This document shows, piece by piece, positions 9,806 to 18,082 of a DNA stretch of 64,000 bases. How positions within the stretch are numbered: position 1 is the first letter of the stretch; every line of letters begins with the position of its first letter. This stretch comes from Flavisolibacter longurius. GTDB taxonomy: Bacteria > Bacteroidota > Bacteroidia > Chitinophagales > Chitinophagaceae. The position numbers were made by a program, and so were the translations under genes. The stretch lies in assembly GCA_013327885.1 (NCBI GenBank), contig JABUMY010000019.1, positions 1-64,000 on the forward strand, read 5' to 3'. The notes under the pieces were generated by a model. The model was given only the letters and a program-made list of their open reading frames with translations, did not search any database and was not told the DNA's origin.

Positions 9806-11353
9806 ATGTTCAGGCACTATTGTACAATTAAGACGGTCATTGCAGTTGCCGGTGTTGCAGGATTTTTTTCCTGCAGCAGTGGGAAAAGGGTAAGAGCAGA
9901 ACCCGATTACTCGCTGGAAAAGCACCGGCCGCAGATACATTTTACACCAAGAACCGGCTGGATGAATGATCCCAATGGCATGGTCTATTTTAACGGCATT
10001 TACCACCTGATGTACCAGCACAACCCGGATAGCACGGTGTGGGGCCCGATGCACTGGGGGCATGCCACTTCCAAAGATCTTATCCATTGGGAGCATCAGC
10101 CGATTGCATTGTACCCGGATAGCCTGGGAACTATTTTTTCCGGCAGTGCGGTGGTGGATCTGCCCAACACTTCCGGTTTTGGTAGAAACGGTAAACCGCC
10201 CCTTGTCGCCATCTTCACCCATCATGATCATACGGGAGAAAAAGCCGGAACGTCTACCTTCCAGAATCAAAGCCTTGCGTATAGCGTAGACGAAAGCAAG
10301 ACCTGGACGAAATACAGCGGCAACCCGGTGCTGAAAAATCCGGGTATCAGGGATTTTCGCGACCCCAAAGTAAGCTGGCATGAAGCTTCACAAAAATGGA
10401 TCATGACATTGGCAACGCTCGATCGGATAACCTTTTACTCTTCCCCCAATTTAAAAGACTGGACAAAAGAAAGCGAGTTTGGAAAAAACGTTGGGGCGCA
10501 CGGTGGGGTATGGGAATGCCCCGATCTTTTTCCCCTTGAAGTGGATGGGAAAACCGTTTGGGTGTTGTTGGTCAGTATCAACCCCGGTGGCCCCAATGGT
10601 GGCTCGGCTACGCAATATTTTACCGGTGATTTTGATGGAAAAACCTTCACGCCGTTGCAGACCGATACCCGCTGGATAGACTACGGGCCCGATAATTACG
10701 CAGGTATTACCTGGTTCAATACCGGTAGCAGGAAACTGTTTATGGGTTGGATGAGCAACTGGCTTTACGCCAACGTAGTACCCACACAACGGTGGCGCAG
10801 CGCCATGACCCTTCCGCGGGACCTGGCACTGCAAAAAATCGGGGAGAAGTATTTTATACAGTCAGTTCCTGCGCTTGAACTGGCAACGCTGGAAGAAAAG
10901 ACAGTGCTGCTGAAAAACATAAATGCTGCCGACTTTGACCTTGGAGCGAAGATTGGTGCAGCTACTGTACCGGGCAGGATTACCCTGAAGGCCGATTCAC
11001 TTCAAGACTTTTCCCTGACCTTTTCCAATGCAGCCGGGCAAAAGCTTTCGGTTGGGTATCTTGCAGGCACTAACGAATATTTTATTGACCGTGCACTAGC
11101 CGGCGATACATCCTTCAACGGCAGTTTTGCAAAACGAATTACGGCGCCCCGCTTAGCAAGCGGCAGATCCATGCACATTGACCTGGTCATCGATCATTCT
11201 TCGCTGGAATTATTTGCGGATAGTGGCCTTTCGGTGCTTTCAGCCCTGTTTTTTCCCGATCAATTGCTTACCGGTATCAGGCTGCAATCACCCGTTCCTT
11301 ACACAATAAAAACCATTCGATTTGCCCCGCTAAAATCGATGTATAAAAAATAA
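9806..11353 (+). CDS. GH32 family fructan/sucrose hydrolase, predicted lipoprotein (levanase/inulinase type)
   Basis: I choose ATG 9806 because it gives a lipoprotein signal (hydrophobic stretch, then GVAGFFSC with the lipidated Cys at residue 23); an upstream in-frame ATG would overlap the transporter gene. The 515-residue protein has all three GH32 catalytic motifs: GWMNDPNG with nucleophile Asp55, FRDPKV with the transition-state Asp near 186, and WECPD with acid/base Glu237. After the five-blade propeller comes the usual C-terminal beta-sandwich (from about 400). It should cleave beta-fructoside links in levan, inulin or sucrose at the cell envelope and feed the adjacent sugar porter. No SusC/SusD pair accompanies it here. 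Substrate specificity cannot be read from the sequence. Confidence 0.93.
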   Translation: MFRHYCTIKTVIAVAGVAGFFSCSSGKRVRAEPDYSLEKHRPQIHFTPRTGWMNDPNGMVYFNGIYHLMYQHNPDSTVWGPMHWGHATSKDLIHWEHQPIALYPDSLGTIFSGSAVVDLPNTSGFGRNGKPPLVAIFTHHDHTGEKAGTSTFQNQSLAYSVDESKTWTKYSGNPVLKNPGIRDFRDPKVSWHEASQKWIMTLATLDRITFYSSPNLKDWTKESEFGKNVGAHGGVWECPDLFPLEVDGKTVWVLLVSINPGGPNGGSATQYFTGDFDGKTFTPLQTDTRWIDYGPDNYAGITWFNTGSRKLFMGWMSNWLYANVVPTQRWRSAMTLPRDLALQKIGEKYFIQSVPALELATLEEKTVLLKNINAADFDLGAKIGAATVPGRITLKADSLQDFSLTFSNAAGQKLSVGYLAGTNEYFIDRALAGDTSFNGSFAKRITAPRLASGRSMHIDLVIDHSSLELFADSGLSVLSALFFPDQLLTGIRLQSPVPYTIKTIRFAPLKSMYKK

Positions 11354-11415
11354 ATTCTGTAGTCAGTGGAAAGTATTAAATTGTATTACTTTCTCATGTA
11401 AGCAGTCAATCTTTT

Positions 11416-11444
11416 GCCTGTTGTTTCTACAACAGGCTTTTTTT
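11416..11444 (+). terminator. Intrinsic terminator after the sugar porter-GH32 operon
   Basis: An 8-bp perfect stem GCCTGTTG / CAACAGGC with a six-base loop is followed by seven T residues on the plus strand, 62 bp past the GH32 stop codon. Confidence 0.9.
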
Positions 11445-11456
11445 ATGTAAAAGAAA

Positions 11457-11477
11457 GTGCCGGTTTTGTACCGGCAC
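11457..11477 (-). terminator. Intrinsic terminator for the minus-strand gene at 11566-11982
   Basis: A perfect 8-bp stem GTGCCGGT / ACCGGCAC with a five-base loop, followed on the minus strand by TTTCTTTT. It lies back to back with the plus-strand terminator, as expected between convergent genes. Confidence 0.8.
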
Positions 11478-11565
11478 CTTTACAGAATATTTCAAACAGT
11501 ATTTTTCTTGCCAGGTTGGTTGAACCTGTTAACGCTGTCAAGCAAAACTTCCAGCTATAGAACCG

Positions 11566-11982
11566 TCATCTGCCAGCTTCCTGTCCCATGCCATCCGGCT
11601 TTTTCTCCACTTCCACCTGCTTCATAAAATCGCTGGTGTCATCATCGGAATAAAGGCCGTAAGCATCGGTGAGTGTTCCTTTACAGCCATCACAGGTTTC
11701 AATAGCATAAAGAATACTCATATCGTCCGGATCGGTGATGCCTTCAAACCGGTAGAAGTTTACAGCCTTTACATCTGCAGGCTTGTATTTTTTCTTGCTT
11801 TCAATGCCAACAAGGCGTCCTTTTTCTACCCTGAACTGTTCGTTGTAACCATATTTCTCCAGGTTTTCCTGCACCTTTTCCAGGTCGGTCATAAAGGTCA
11901 TCCGGTCGTTTGCTTTATCGTAATTTCCGGTCCTGTTATCCGTTTCGTTGATGTTGTCCGGGTTAAATTTATTTTGTTCCAT
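11566..11982 (-). CDS. Small conserved Bacteroidota protein (family often labelled phosphoribosylpyrophosphate synthetase)
   Basis: A 138-residue soluble, acidic protein. The core FRFEG/FYRFEGITDPDDMSILYAIE and KGTLTDAYGLYSDD pattern is that of a short Bacteroidota family commonly annotated as phosphoribosylpyrophosphate synthetase. The protein is far too short for that enzyme (about 310 residues) and shows none of its PRPP-binding motif, so that name is not supported. The first 30 residues are Asn/Asp-rich and probably disordered. It stands alone between the GH32 operon and cphA, with its own downstream terminator. Function unknown. Confidence 0.8.
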   Translation of the reverse strand: MEQNKFNPDNINETDNRTGNYDKANDRMTFMTDLEKVQENLEKYGYNEQFRVEKGRLVGIESKKKYKPADVKAVNFYRFEGITDPDDMSILYAIETCDGCKGTLTDAYGLYSDDDTSDFMKQVEVEKKPDGMGQEAGR

Positions 11983-12256
11983 GTTGTTTCTCTTTATGGG
12001 GAATAATGCAGTTTTTGTGCCTATTGAATGTTATCCCCAATTAAATTTTTTGCCTGTGAATTACCGTGGACAATCGCTTTTGTAAAAGATTTTCTTTTGC
12101 ACTGGTTGGCTGTACAAGTTCATCTGTAGGGTTGCTTATGCTTGCATTGAAAAGCGAAATCGCTTCCCACTAAAAGATCCTCCTCCAGAATTTTCATGTC
12201 AAATAGAGAACTGCATTTTCTTCTCCGGATGGCGAAACTCTTCCACACTGGGCCGA

Positions 12257-14896
12257 TCAAACTGCTGTTCGCATGTTTACCTGAACCTGTTCTTCTTCTT
12301 TTTTGTATTTCAGCATGCATTCCGTAACCGCCTGTATATTTTCCGTCAGTACCACCAATACTGTCCTAGGCCGGCGGCGTTGCAACGCTTTTTCAACCGC
12401 TTCGTATTCGTTGCCATAATTCGCAATGGGGATGTTCTTGTTCACCTGCCGGATTCCCCTTGTCAATAAATCGTTCAATTCGGCAGGAGTGCGTCCCCGC
12501 ATATCTTCGTCGTGACGAATAATGATTTCGTCAAAGATGCGGGCAGCTTCTTCCCCCAGGGCAACAATGTCCTCATCCCGGCGATCGCCGACGCCTGTAA
12601 TAATGCCAATGCGGGCATCAGCATCCATGGTTTTCACGTACTGTCCCAGTGCCTTTACGCCATGCGGATTATGTGCATAATCCAGCACCACCGTAAAATC
12701 GTTAAAGGAAAAAATATTCATGCGGCCAGGCGTGTTCTCATAGGAGGGCTCAAAGCTGCGCAGCGCTTCACGAATCACCCCCAGTTTGATGCGGGATGTA
12801 TACGCCGCCAGCACGGCCGCCAGGGCATTGGCAATATTAAAGTTGGCTTTGCCACCAAAGGTGATGGGAACATTTACGGCTTCTTCAATGGGAATATAAT
12901 GGTTTCCGACGCGAAGCAGGAGATAGCCGTTCTCGTACACAGCAGCCAATCCGCCGGCCGCGCAATGTTCGGCAATTCGCGGACTGTTTTCATCCAGGGA
13001 GAAAAGGGCAATTTTTCCATTTATATTTTCCCGCATGGCATACACCAGGTCGTCATCTGCATTCAACACGGCATAACCGTTTGCATGCACCGTTTCGGGA
13101 ACCACGGCTTTTACCCTGGCCAGTTTTTCCAGCGTATCGATGCCGCCAATGCCCAGGTGATCTTCGGCAATGTTGGTGACAATGGCACAATCACACTGGT
13201 CAAACGCCAATCCTGATCGCAAAATGCCGCCTCTTGCTGTTTCCAGCACGGCAAATTCCACGGCGCTATCACGGAGTATCATTTCCGCGGAAGATGGCCC
13301 CGCACAATCGGCCTTGAGCACTTGCTCGTCGTTGATGTAAATGCCATCGGTACAGGTATAACCTGTTAGAAAACCGGCCGTTTTTACCATGTGGGCCAAC
13401 AGCCTTGTAGTGGTGGTTTTGCCATTGGTGCCGGTAATGGCAATGATAGGAATTCGTCCGTTCTGCCCCTTTGGGAACAACATGTCCACTACCGGGCCTG
13501 CCACGTTGCGGGGCTGTCCGTGTGTTGGCTCCAGGTGCATGCGAAAACCCGGTGCCGCATTCACTTCCAGTACGGCACCGCCGGTTTCTTTTAGCGGCGC
13601 AGATAGGTTGGGCGCCATCACATCAATGCCGCAGACATCCAGGCCAATGGTACGGGCAATGCGTTCAAAAATGGCCCGGTTCTGCGGGTGAACGCTGTCG
13701 GTAACATCGGTAGCAGTGCCGCCGGTGCTCAAATTGGCGGTTGGCTTTAAGGCCAGTTCTTCATCAGCTGGCAGAACCGAATCTAAGGAATGGCCTTTTT
13801 TGGCCAGGAACTCCAGGCAAACATCATCCACGTCAATTTCGGTCAGTACATTGTCATGCCCATTTCCCCGGCGCGGGTCTTTATTGGCAATGGCAATCAG
13901 TTCCCGAACCGTATGGCAGCCATCTCCGGTGATACTGGCCGGCGTACGCAGGGCAGCCGCAACAAATTTGTAGTTCACCACCAGTATGCGAAAGTCTTTT
14001 CCGCAGACAAACTGCTCTACAATCACATCCACGCCGTATTGCTGCGCCCTTTCAAAGGCACAGGTGGCATGCTCCCAGTCTTGTATATTGATGGTTGCTC
14101 CCTTGCCGTGATTGCCTTTAAGCGGCTTAATGGCAAGCGGGTAGCCAATGGTGTTGATTGCTTTTTGTAAACCTGCAACACTGGTGACCGCTTCACCGGT
14201 AGGAACGGGTAAATTGGCCTCCTGGAGAAGTTGTTTTGTTCGGTTTTTGTCGCAGGCAATGTCCACCGCCAGCATGCTGGTTTGCGAGGTGATGGTAGCT
14301 TCAATGCGTTTTTGGTTACAGCCATAACCCAGTTGCACCATGGAGTCATCGTCCAGGCGTTTTACCGGGATCCCCCTGCTTTTTGCTTCGGCTACAATAG
14401 ACCCGGTGCTGGGACCCAACTTTTCCTTCAACCACAACCGGCGAATTTCGGCTACGTCTTTTTCCACGTCATAGTCCTCACCCCTTATCAGGGCTTCGGC
14501 AAGTGCTACCGCTGCCTGCACCGTGTAGCGGCCCTCGGCCTCTTCGCCATATTCAAAGGCAACATGGTAAACACCTTCGGTGCCTGTGCCTCTAGTCTGG
14601 CCAAAACCTACTTCAATGCCGGCCAGGATCTGCAGTTCAAGGGCAATATGCTCGATCACATGACCCATCCAGGTGCCGCGTTGCACCCGCTCGAAAAATC
14701 CGCCCGGCTTGCCCAAACTGCACCGGTGTTCGTGGAGAGAAGGCAACAATTGTTGAAGCCGTTCCAGGAATCCGGGAATGGTATCTGTCGGTTTTTGTTC
14801 AAGTTCCTGTAAGTCGAGGGTGAACTGAATGATCTTTTGCCGTTTAACCGACCAGTAATTCGGTCCCCGCAACACTTTAATATCTTGTACTAGCAT
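12257..14896 (-). CDS. cphA: Cyanophycin synthetase
   Basis: This 879-residue protein has the length and architecture of CphA: an N-terminal domain (1-160), an ATP-grasp domain (about 220-480, with PLAIKPLKGNHGKGATINI) and a Mur-ligase-like domain starting near 485 (ITGTNGKTTTTRLLAHM, the ATP P-loop) with the C-terminal DYAHNPHG and GVGDRRDEDI motifs. It polymerises Asp and Arg with ATP into multi-L-arginyl-poly-L-aspartate, an insoluble cytoplasmic nitrogen store. The cyanophycinase gene is divergent 220 bp away, which strongly supports the assignment. No isoaspartyl dipeptidase gene is present in the window. Start ATG 14896 matches the usual N-terminus (MLVQDIKVLRGPNYWS). Confidence 0.96.
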   Translation of the reverse strand: MLVQDIKVLRGPNYWSVKRQKIIQFTLDLQELEQKPTDTIPGFLERLQQLLPSLHEHRCSLGKPGGFFERVQRGTWMGHVIEHIALELQILAGIEVGFGQTRGTGTEGVYHVAFEYGEEAEGRYTVQAAVALAEALIRGEDYDVEKDVAEIRRLWLKEKLGPSTGSIVAEAKSRGIPVKRLDDDSMVQLGYGCNQKRIEATITSQTSMLAVDIACDKNRTKQLLQEANLPVPTGEAVTSVAGLQKAINTIGYPLAIKPLKGNHGKGATINIQDWEHATCAFERAQQYGVDVIVEQFVCGKDFRILVVNYKFVAAALRTPASITGDGCHTVRELIAIANKDPRRGNGHDNVLTEIDVDDVCLEFLAKKGHSLDSVLPADEELALKPTANLSTGGTATDVTDSVHPQNRAIFERIARTIGLDVCGIDVMAPNLSAPLKETGGAVLEVNAAPGFRMHLEPTHGQPRNVAGPVVDMLFPKGQNGRIPIIAITGTNGKTTTTRLLAHMVKTAGFLTGYTCTDGIYINDEQVLKADCAGPSSAEMILRDSAVEFAVLETARGGILRSGLAFDQCDCAIVTNIAEDHLGIGGIDTLEKLARVKAVVPETVHANGYAVLNADDDLVYAMRENINGKIALFSLDENSPRIAEHCAAGGLAAVYENGYLLLRVGNHYIPIEEAVNVPITFGGKANFNIANALAAVLAAYTSRIKLGVIREALRSFEPSYENTPGRMNIFSFNDFTVVLDYAHNPHGVKALGQYVKTMDADARIGIITGVGDRRDEDIVALGEEAARIFDEIIIRHDEDMRGRTPAELNDLLTRGIRQVNKNIPIANYGNEYEAVEKALQRRRPRTVLVVLTENIQAVTECMLKYKKEEEQVQVNMRTAV

Positions 14897-15116
14897 GCAA
14901 GCAATTTTTTGCGTTGGTTGAAATAAGAAAAAATTTGGGCCAAAAATCTGGCATGAGGCACTTCCACTTTTACTTCTTGTTTACCGATGTCATTTACGCG
15001 AAAATTTTCTTAGCGGGCTGAATGACAGGCTTTAACACCTTTTGTTTTTCCTTCATTTGAAAATTTGGCTAATGCGAAAGTGCCGACAATGGCATGTTTT
15101 TTCAATGCATGCAGGT

Positions 15117-15983
15117 ATGCAACAACCCAAAGGAGTACTGATAGCCGTTGGCGGAGCGGAAGACAAAGGATCAGAGGAAGAAAAAGAACGGCAGAACAGC
15201 CTTGATTTTTTCAAGCAGGGCATCCTGAATGAGATCGTTGGCATCTGCGGAAAAAAGGCAGAACCCAAAATTGAGGTGGTTACCACAGCTTCTTCTATTC
15301 CCGATGAAGTAGCGCAGGTATACAAGAAATCCTTTAAAAAGCTGGGTTGCATTGATATTGGGCATCTCAAGATTACCCGGCGGGAGGAAGCCGATTCCAA
15401 AAAGATACTTGAGCGACTGGAAAAATGCAACGGCATTTTGTTTTCGGGTGGCGATCAGCTACGATTATGTTCTGTACTTGGTGGTACGGAGTTCATGGAC
15501 ATCCTCCGTGAACGCTACGAAACCGAGCATTTTGTGATTGCCGGAACCAGTGCCGGTGCAGCCGCCATGAGCAATACCATGATCTGCGGTGGTGATGAAA
15601 CCAAAGCCTATCTCAAAGGCAAAGTAGAACTAAGCATCGGCTTTGGCTTTTTGCGGGAAGTGATCATTGATACGCATTTTGATGCCAGGGGGCGCTTTGG
15701 CAGGTTGGTGCAGGCCATTGCCGCCCAACCCGGAGCGGTGGGCATTGGTCTTGACGAAGACACCGGCGTGATCATCGAAAAAGGCACCAAGATGAGTGCT
15801 ATCGGGTCAAGTTCCGTGGTGGTGATCGACGGTACCAGTATCAGTCATAACAACATTGCCGATATACGGAACGGTATGCCCATTTCAGTGGCCAACCTGG
15901 TGGTGCACATGATGACACATTCCGATGTTTTTGATATCAATTCGAGGGTGTTCACGGGTGTCAGTTCACCGGTGCATGCGTAA
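15117..15983 (+). CDS. cphB: Cyanophycinase (peptidase S51)
   Basis: A 288-residue cytosolic serine peptidase of the S51 family. The nucleophile elbow GTSAGAAAMS places the catalytic Ser at residue 145; other family features are GVLIAVGGAEDKG at the N-terminus, FSGGDQLRLC and GFGFLREVIIDTHFDARGR. It degrades cyanophycin to beta-Asp-Arg dipeptides. ATG 15117 is chosen because the family N-terminus begins there; in-frame ATGs at 15105 and 15042 would add a poorly conserved extension. It is transcribed away from cphA, so synthesis and breakdown share one 220-bp control region. Confidence 0.95.
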   Translation: MQQPKGVLIAVGGAEDKGSEEEKERQNSLDFFKQGILNEIVGICGKKAEPKIEVVTTASSIPDEVAQVYKKSFKKLGCIDIGHLKITRREEADSKKILERLEKCNGILFSGGDQLRLCSVLGGTEFMDILRERYETEHFVIAGTSAGAAAMSNTMICGGDETKAYLKGKVELSIGFGFLREVIIDTHFDARGRFGRLVQAIAAQPGAVGIGLDEDTGVIIEKGTKMSAIGSSSVVVIDGTSISHNNIADIRNGMPISVANLVVHMMTHSDVFDINSRVFTGVSSPVHA

Positions 15984-16023
15984 AAAATTATGTAGGGTAT
16001 TGCGTGCATCTCAAACAAATCAC

Positions 16024-16755
16024 TCACAGGTAGAGATAATAAGGTTTGAGCAGGTCAATAAAGTCTTTCGTATAGGCATTCTCGTTATCCTTAATAGAAA
16101 GCAATTCTTCACTCGTTTCTTTTACCGGTTGTGAACCTCCCTGCAACAATAACCGGAAAGGAGCGTGGTTGACGGTTTGCTGCACCAGGACAAGTTTTTC
16201 AACAAATAAATGTTGCTTTTGCAATAGATCATTGATCTCTTCTTTTCGCTTGGCAGGGAGGAGAAGGTAAAAGATTCCCTCATTTGAAAGATTCGTTTTA
16301 ATAAACCGAAACAAATCATTTAATGGCAAGCCGCCATCATGGTGGGCTATGTTCCTGGAAATGCTTTCAGACTTCAATTCCCTTTCATAAAAAGGAGGAT
16401 TGGCGAAAATTACATTGTAAGAAGCGTCCGGTTTCCATTCGCGGATATCAGCATGAACTACCTTAATGCTTTGTTTCCATGGAGATGCCTCAACATTTTC
16501 CCTGGCTTGTTCTGCCGCGTCCTTGTCAATTTCCACGGCATCAATTAATGCTTTATTTTTTTGTGCCACCATCAGGGATAGCAAACCCGTTCCCGTACCA
16601 ATATCCAACAACCTGCTGTTGCCAATTGCCAATTGCTCGTTGCCAATTGCTTCGGCCGTCCAGGCACCAAACAGACAGGCATCTGTTGTTACCTTCATGG
16701 CGCAACGGTCATGGTAAACCGTAAATTGCTTGAACCGGAAAAAGGGATTGGGCAT
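16024..16755 (-). CDS. trmN6: tRNA1(Val) (adenine(37)-N6)-methyltransferase
   Basis: A 243-residue class I SAM-dependent methyltransferase. It has the family N-terminus FRFKQFTVYHDRCAMKVTTDA, motif I LDIGTGTGLLSLM (residues 50-62), the acidic VEIDKDAAEQA, and the N6-adenine catalytic NPPF at 119-122. It should methylate A37 of tRNA-Val. Residues 35-47 (AIGNEQLAIGN) are encoded by a short DNA repeat and form an insertion before motif I relative to what I recall of E. coli TrmN. It is followed on the same strand upstream by tsaD, 39 bp away, so the two tRNA modification genes may be cotranscribed. Confidence 0.92.
   Translation of the reverse strand: MPNPFFRFKQFTVYHDRCAMKVTTDACLFGAWTAEAIGNEQLAIGNSRLLDIGTGTGLLSLMVAQKNKALIDAVEIDKDAAEQARENVEASPWKQSIKVVHADIREWKPDASYNVIFANPPFYERELKSESISRNIAHHDGGLPLNDLFRFIKTNLSNEGIFYLLLPAKRKEEINDLLQKQHLFVEKLVLVQQTVNHAPFRLLLQGGSQPVKETSEELLSIKDNENAYTKDFIDLLKPYYLYL
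16618..16650 (-). repeat. In-frame GCAATTGGCAA-type repeat inside trmN6
   Basis: On the coding strand the unit GCAATTGGCAA(C/T) occurs at both ends with a third partial CAATTG in between. It encodes the near-duplicate peptides AIGNEQ and LAIGN in the linker just before SAM motif I. The repeat style resembles the intergenic short-period repeats found elsewhere in the window. Confidence 0.8.
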
Positions 16756-16794
16756 GGTAGCAGTAAAATATTTTCAGGAAAGAAACCGAAAAAG

Positions 16795-17853
16795 CTAATC
16801 CCAGGCCGCTCTTGCTGAAGCGCTAACAGAAAGCGGCGTGGTTTGTCCGTCTGCAAATTTATAATACGCCGTGATGGCGATCATGGCTGCATTGTCGGTG
16901 CAGTATTCAAACGGCGGTACAAAGCTGTTCCAGCCATTCTCCTCGCACAGTTGCGCAAAGGCCGTGCGCAGGCCGCTGTTGGCCGATACACCGCCAGCGA
17001 TACAGAGGTCGGTGATGCCGGTTTGCAGGGCCGCTTTTTTGTATTTTTTCAGCAGTATGGTGATTATCCTTTCCTGGATGGAAGCACAAAGGTCAGCCAG
17101 GTTTTCGCTGATAAAATCAGGGTTTGCCCTGACTTCTTTTTGCAGGAAATAAAGGATAGAGGTCTTTAACCCGCTAAAGCTAAAATCAAGTTCGGGTATT
17201 TGCGGTTCGGCAAAAGTAAACCGCTTTGGATTGCCCTCTTTTGCATACCGGTCTATAAGAGGGCCGCCGGGGTAGGGGAGCCCAAGCAGTTTTGCCGACT
17301 TATCAAAGGCTTCTCCGGCAGCATCGTCCAGCGTTTCGCCAATCACCTTCAGGTCAGAAGGACTGTTGGCCACTACGATTTGCGTATGCCCGCCACTCAC
17401 GGTCAGGCAGAGAAACGGAAAGGAAGGCTTGCGTTCAGGAATCAGGTTGGCCAGCACATGCGCCTGCATGTGGTGCACGGCTAAAAGCGGTTTGTTTAGT
17501 GCCAAGGCCAGTGACTTGGCAAACTGGCTGCCGACTAGGAGTGAACCGATCAGTCCAGGTGCCTGTGTAAATGCAATGGCGTCAACATCGGCCAGCGCTA
17601 CACCGGCTTGGTGCAAGGCTACATCTACTACCGGCACAATGTTCTGCATGTGTGCCCGACTGGCCAGTTCAGGTACCACCCCGCCGTATTTTTCGTGCAC
17701 GGTTTGGTTGGCAATATAGTTCGACAGGATACGGCCATCGCGACAAACCGCTGCCGAGGTTTCATCACAAGAGGATTCGATCGCTAAAATTGTGGTTACC
17801 TGTCCCACGGCGGGGTCAATATGGTTTACCATTTCTTGGTTTTGTTCAGCCAT
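16795..17853 (-). CDS. tsaD: tRNA N6-threonylcarbamoyladenosine synthase catalytic subunit
   Basis: A 352-residue Kae1/TsaD/YgjD ASKHA-fold protein that transfers the threonylcarbamoyl group to A37 of ANN-decoding tRNAs with TsaB and TsaE. Diagnostic motifs are LAIESSCDETSAAV (24-36), the metal-binding HHMQAH (H128 and H132), SFPFLCLTVSGGHTQIV, GEAFDKSAKLLGLPYPGG and CIAGGVSANSGLR. The protein has about 20 residues before the conserved LAIESS; an internal ATG at codon 8 is an alternative start. It precedes trmN6 on the same strand. Confidence 0.96.
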   Translation of the reverse strand: MAEQNQEMVNHIDPAVGQVTTILAIESSCDETSAAVCRDGRILSNYIANQTVHEKYGGVVPELASRAHMQNIVPVVDVALHQAGVALADVDAIAFTQAPGLIGSLLVGSQFAKSLALALNKPLLAVHHMQAHVLANLIPERKPSFPFLCLTVSGGHTQIVVANSPSDLKVIGETLDDAAGEAFDKSAKLLGLPYPGGPLIDRYAKEGNPKRFTFAEPQIPELDFSFSGLKTSILYFLQKEVRANPDFISENLADLCASIQERIITILLKKYKKAALQTGITDLCIAGGVSANSGLRTAFAQLCEENGWNSFVPPFEYCTDNAAMIAITAYYKFADGQTTPLSVSASARAAWD

Positions 17854-18082
17854 TTTCTTTTTTCAAACGTTATGCATCAATTGTCGCTCTTTCGTAAAGG
17901 GGAATCCAGTTTTCTTGCAACCCAGGAAAATCCTCCGCCATTCTGTTCAACAGAAAATCAATAAAGCCTTCCCTCTTGCAAAAAGTCTTACCACAGCTCC
18001 ATCCTTTTTTTGCAAAGAAACAGATGGAAATGCAGAAAGTCAGAAAGACCAGAATTTGCTATGCAGGAAAAGGGTAGCGCCA

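Noticed and set aside
11566-11982. Phosphoribosylpyrophosphate synthetase
   Set aside because: Less than half the length and no PRPP-binding motif.
12120-12320. 66-codon minus-strand frame at the cphA 3' end
   Set aside because: Begins inside cphA in another frame and has no family features.
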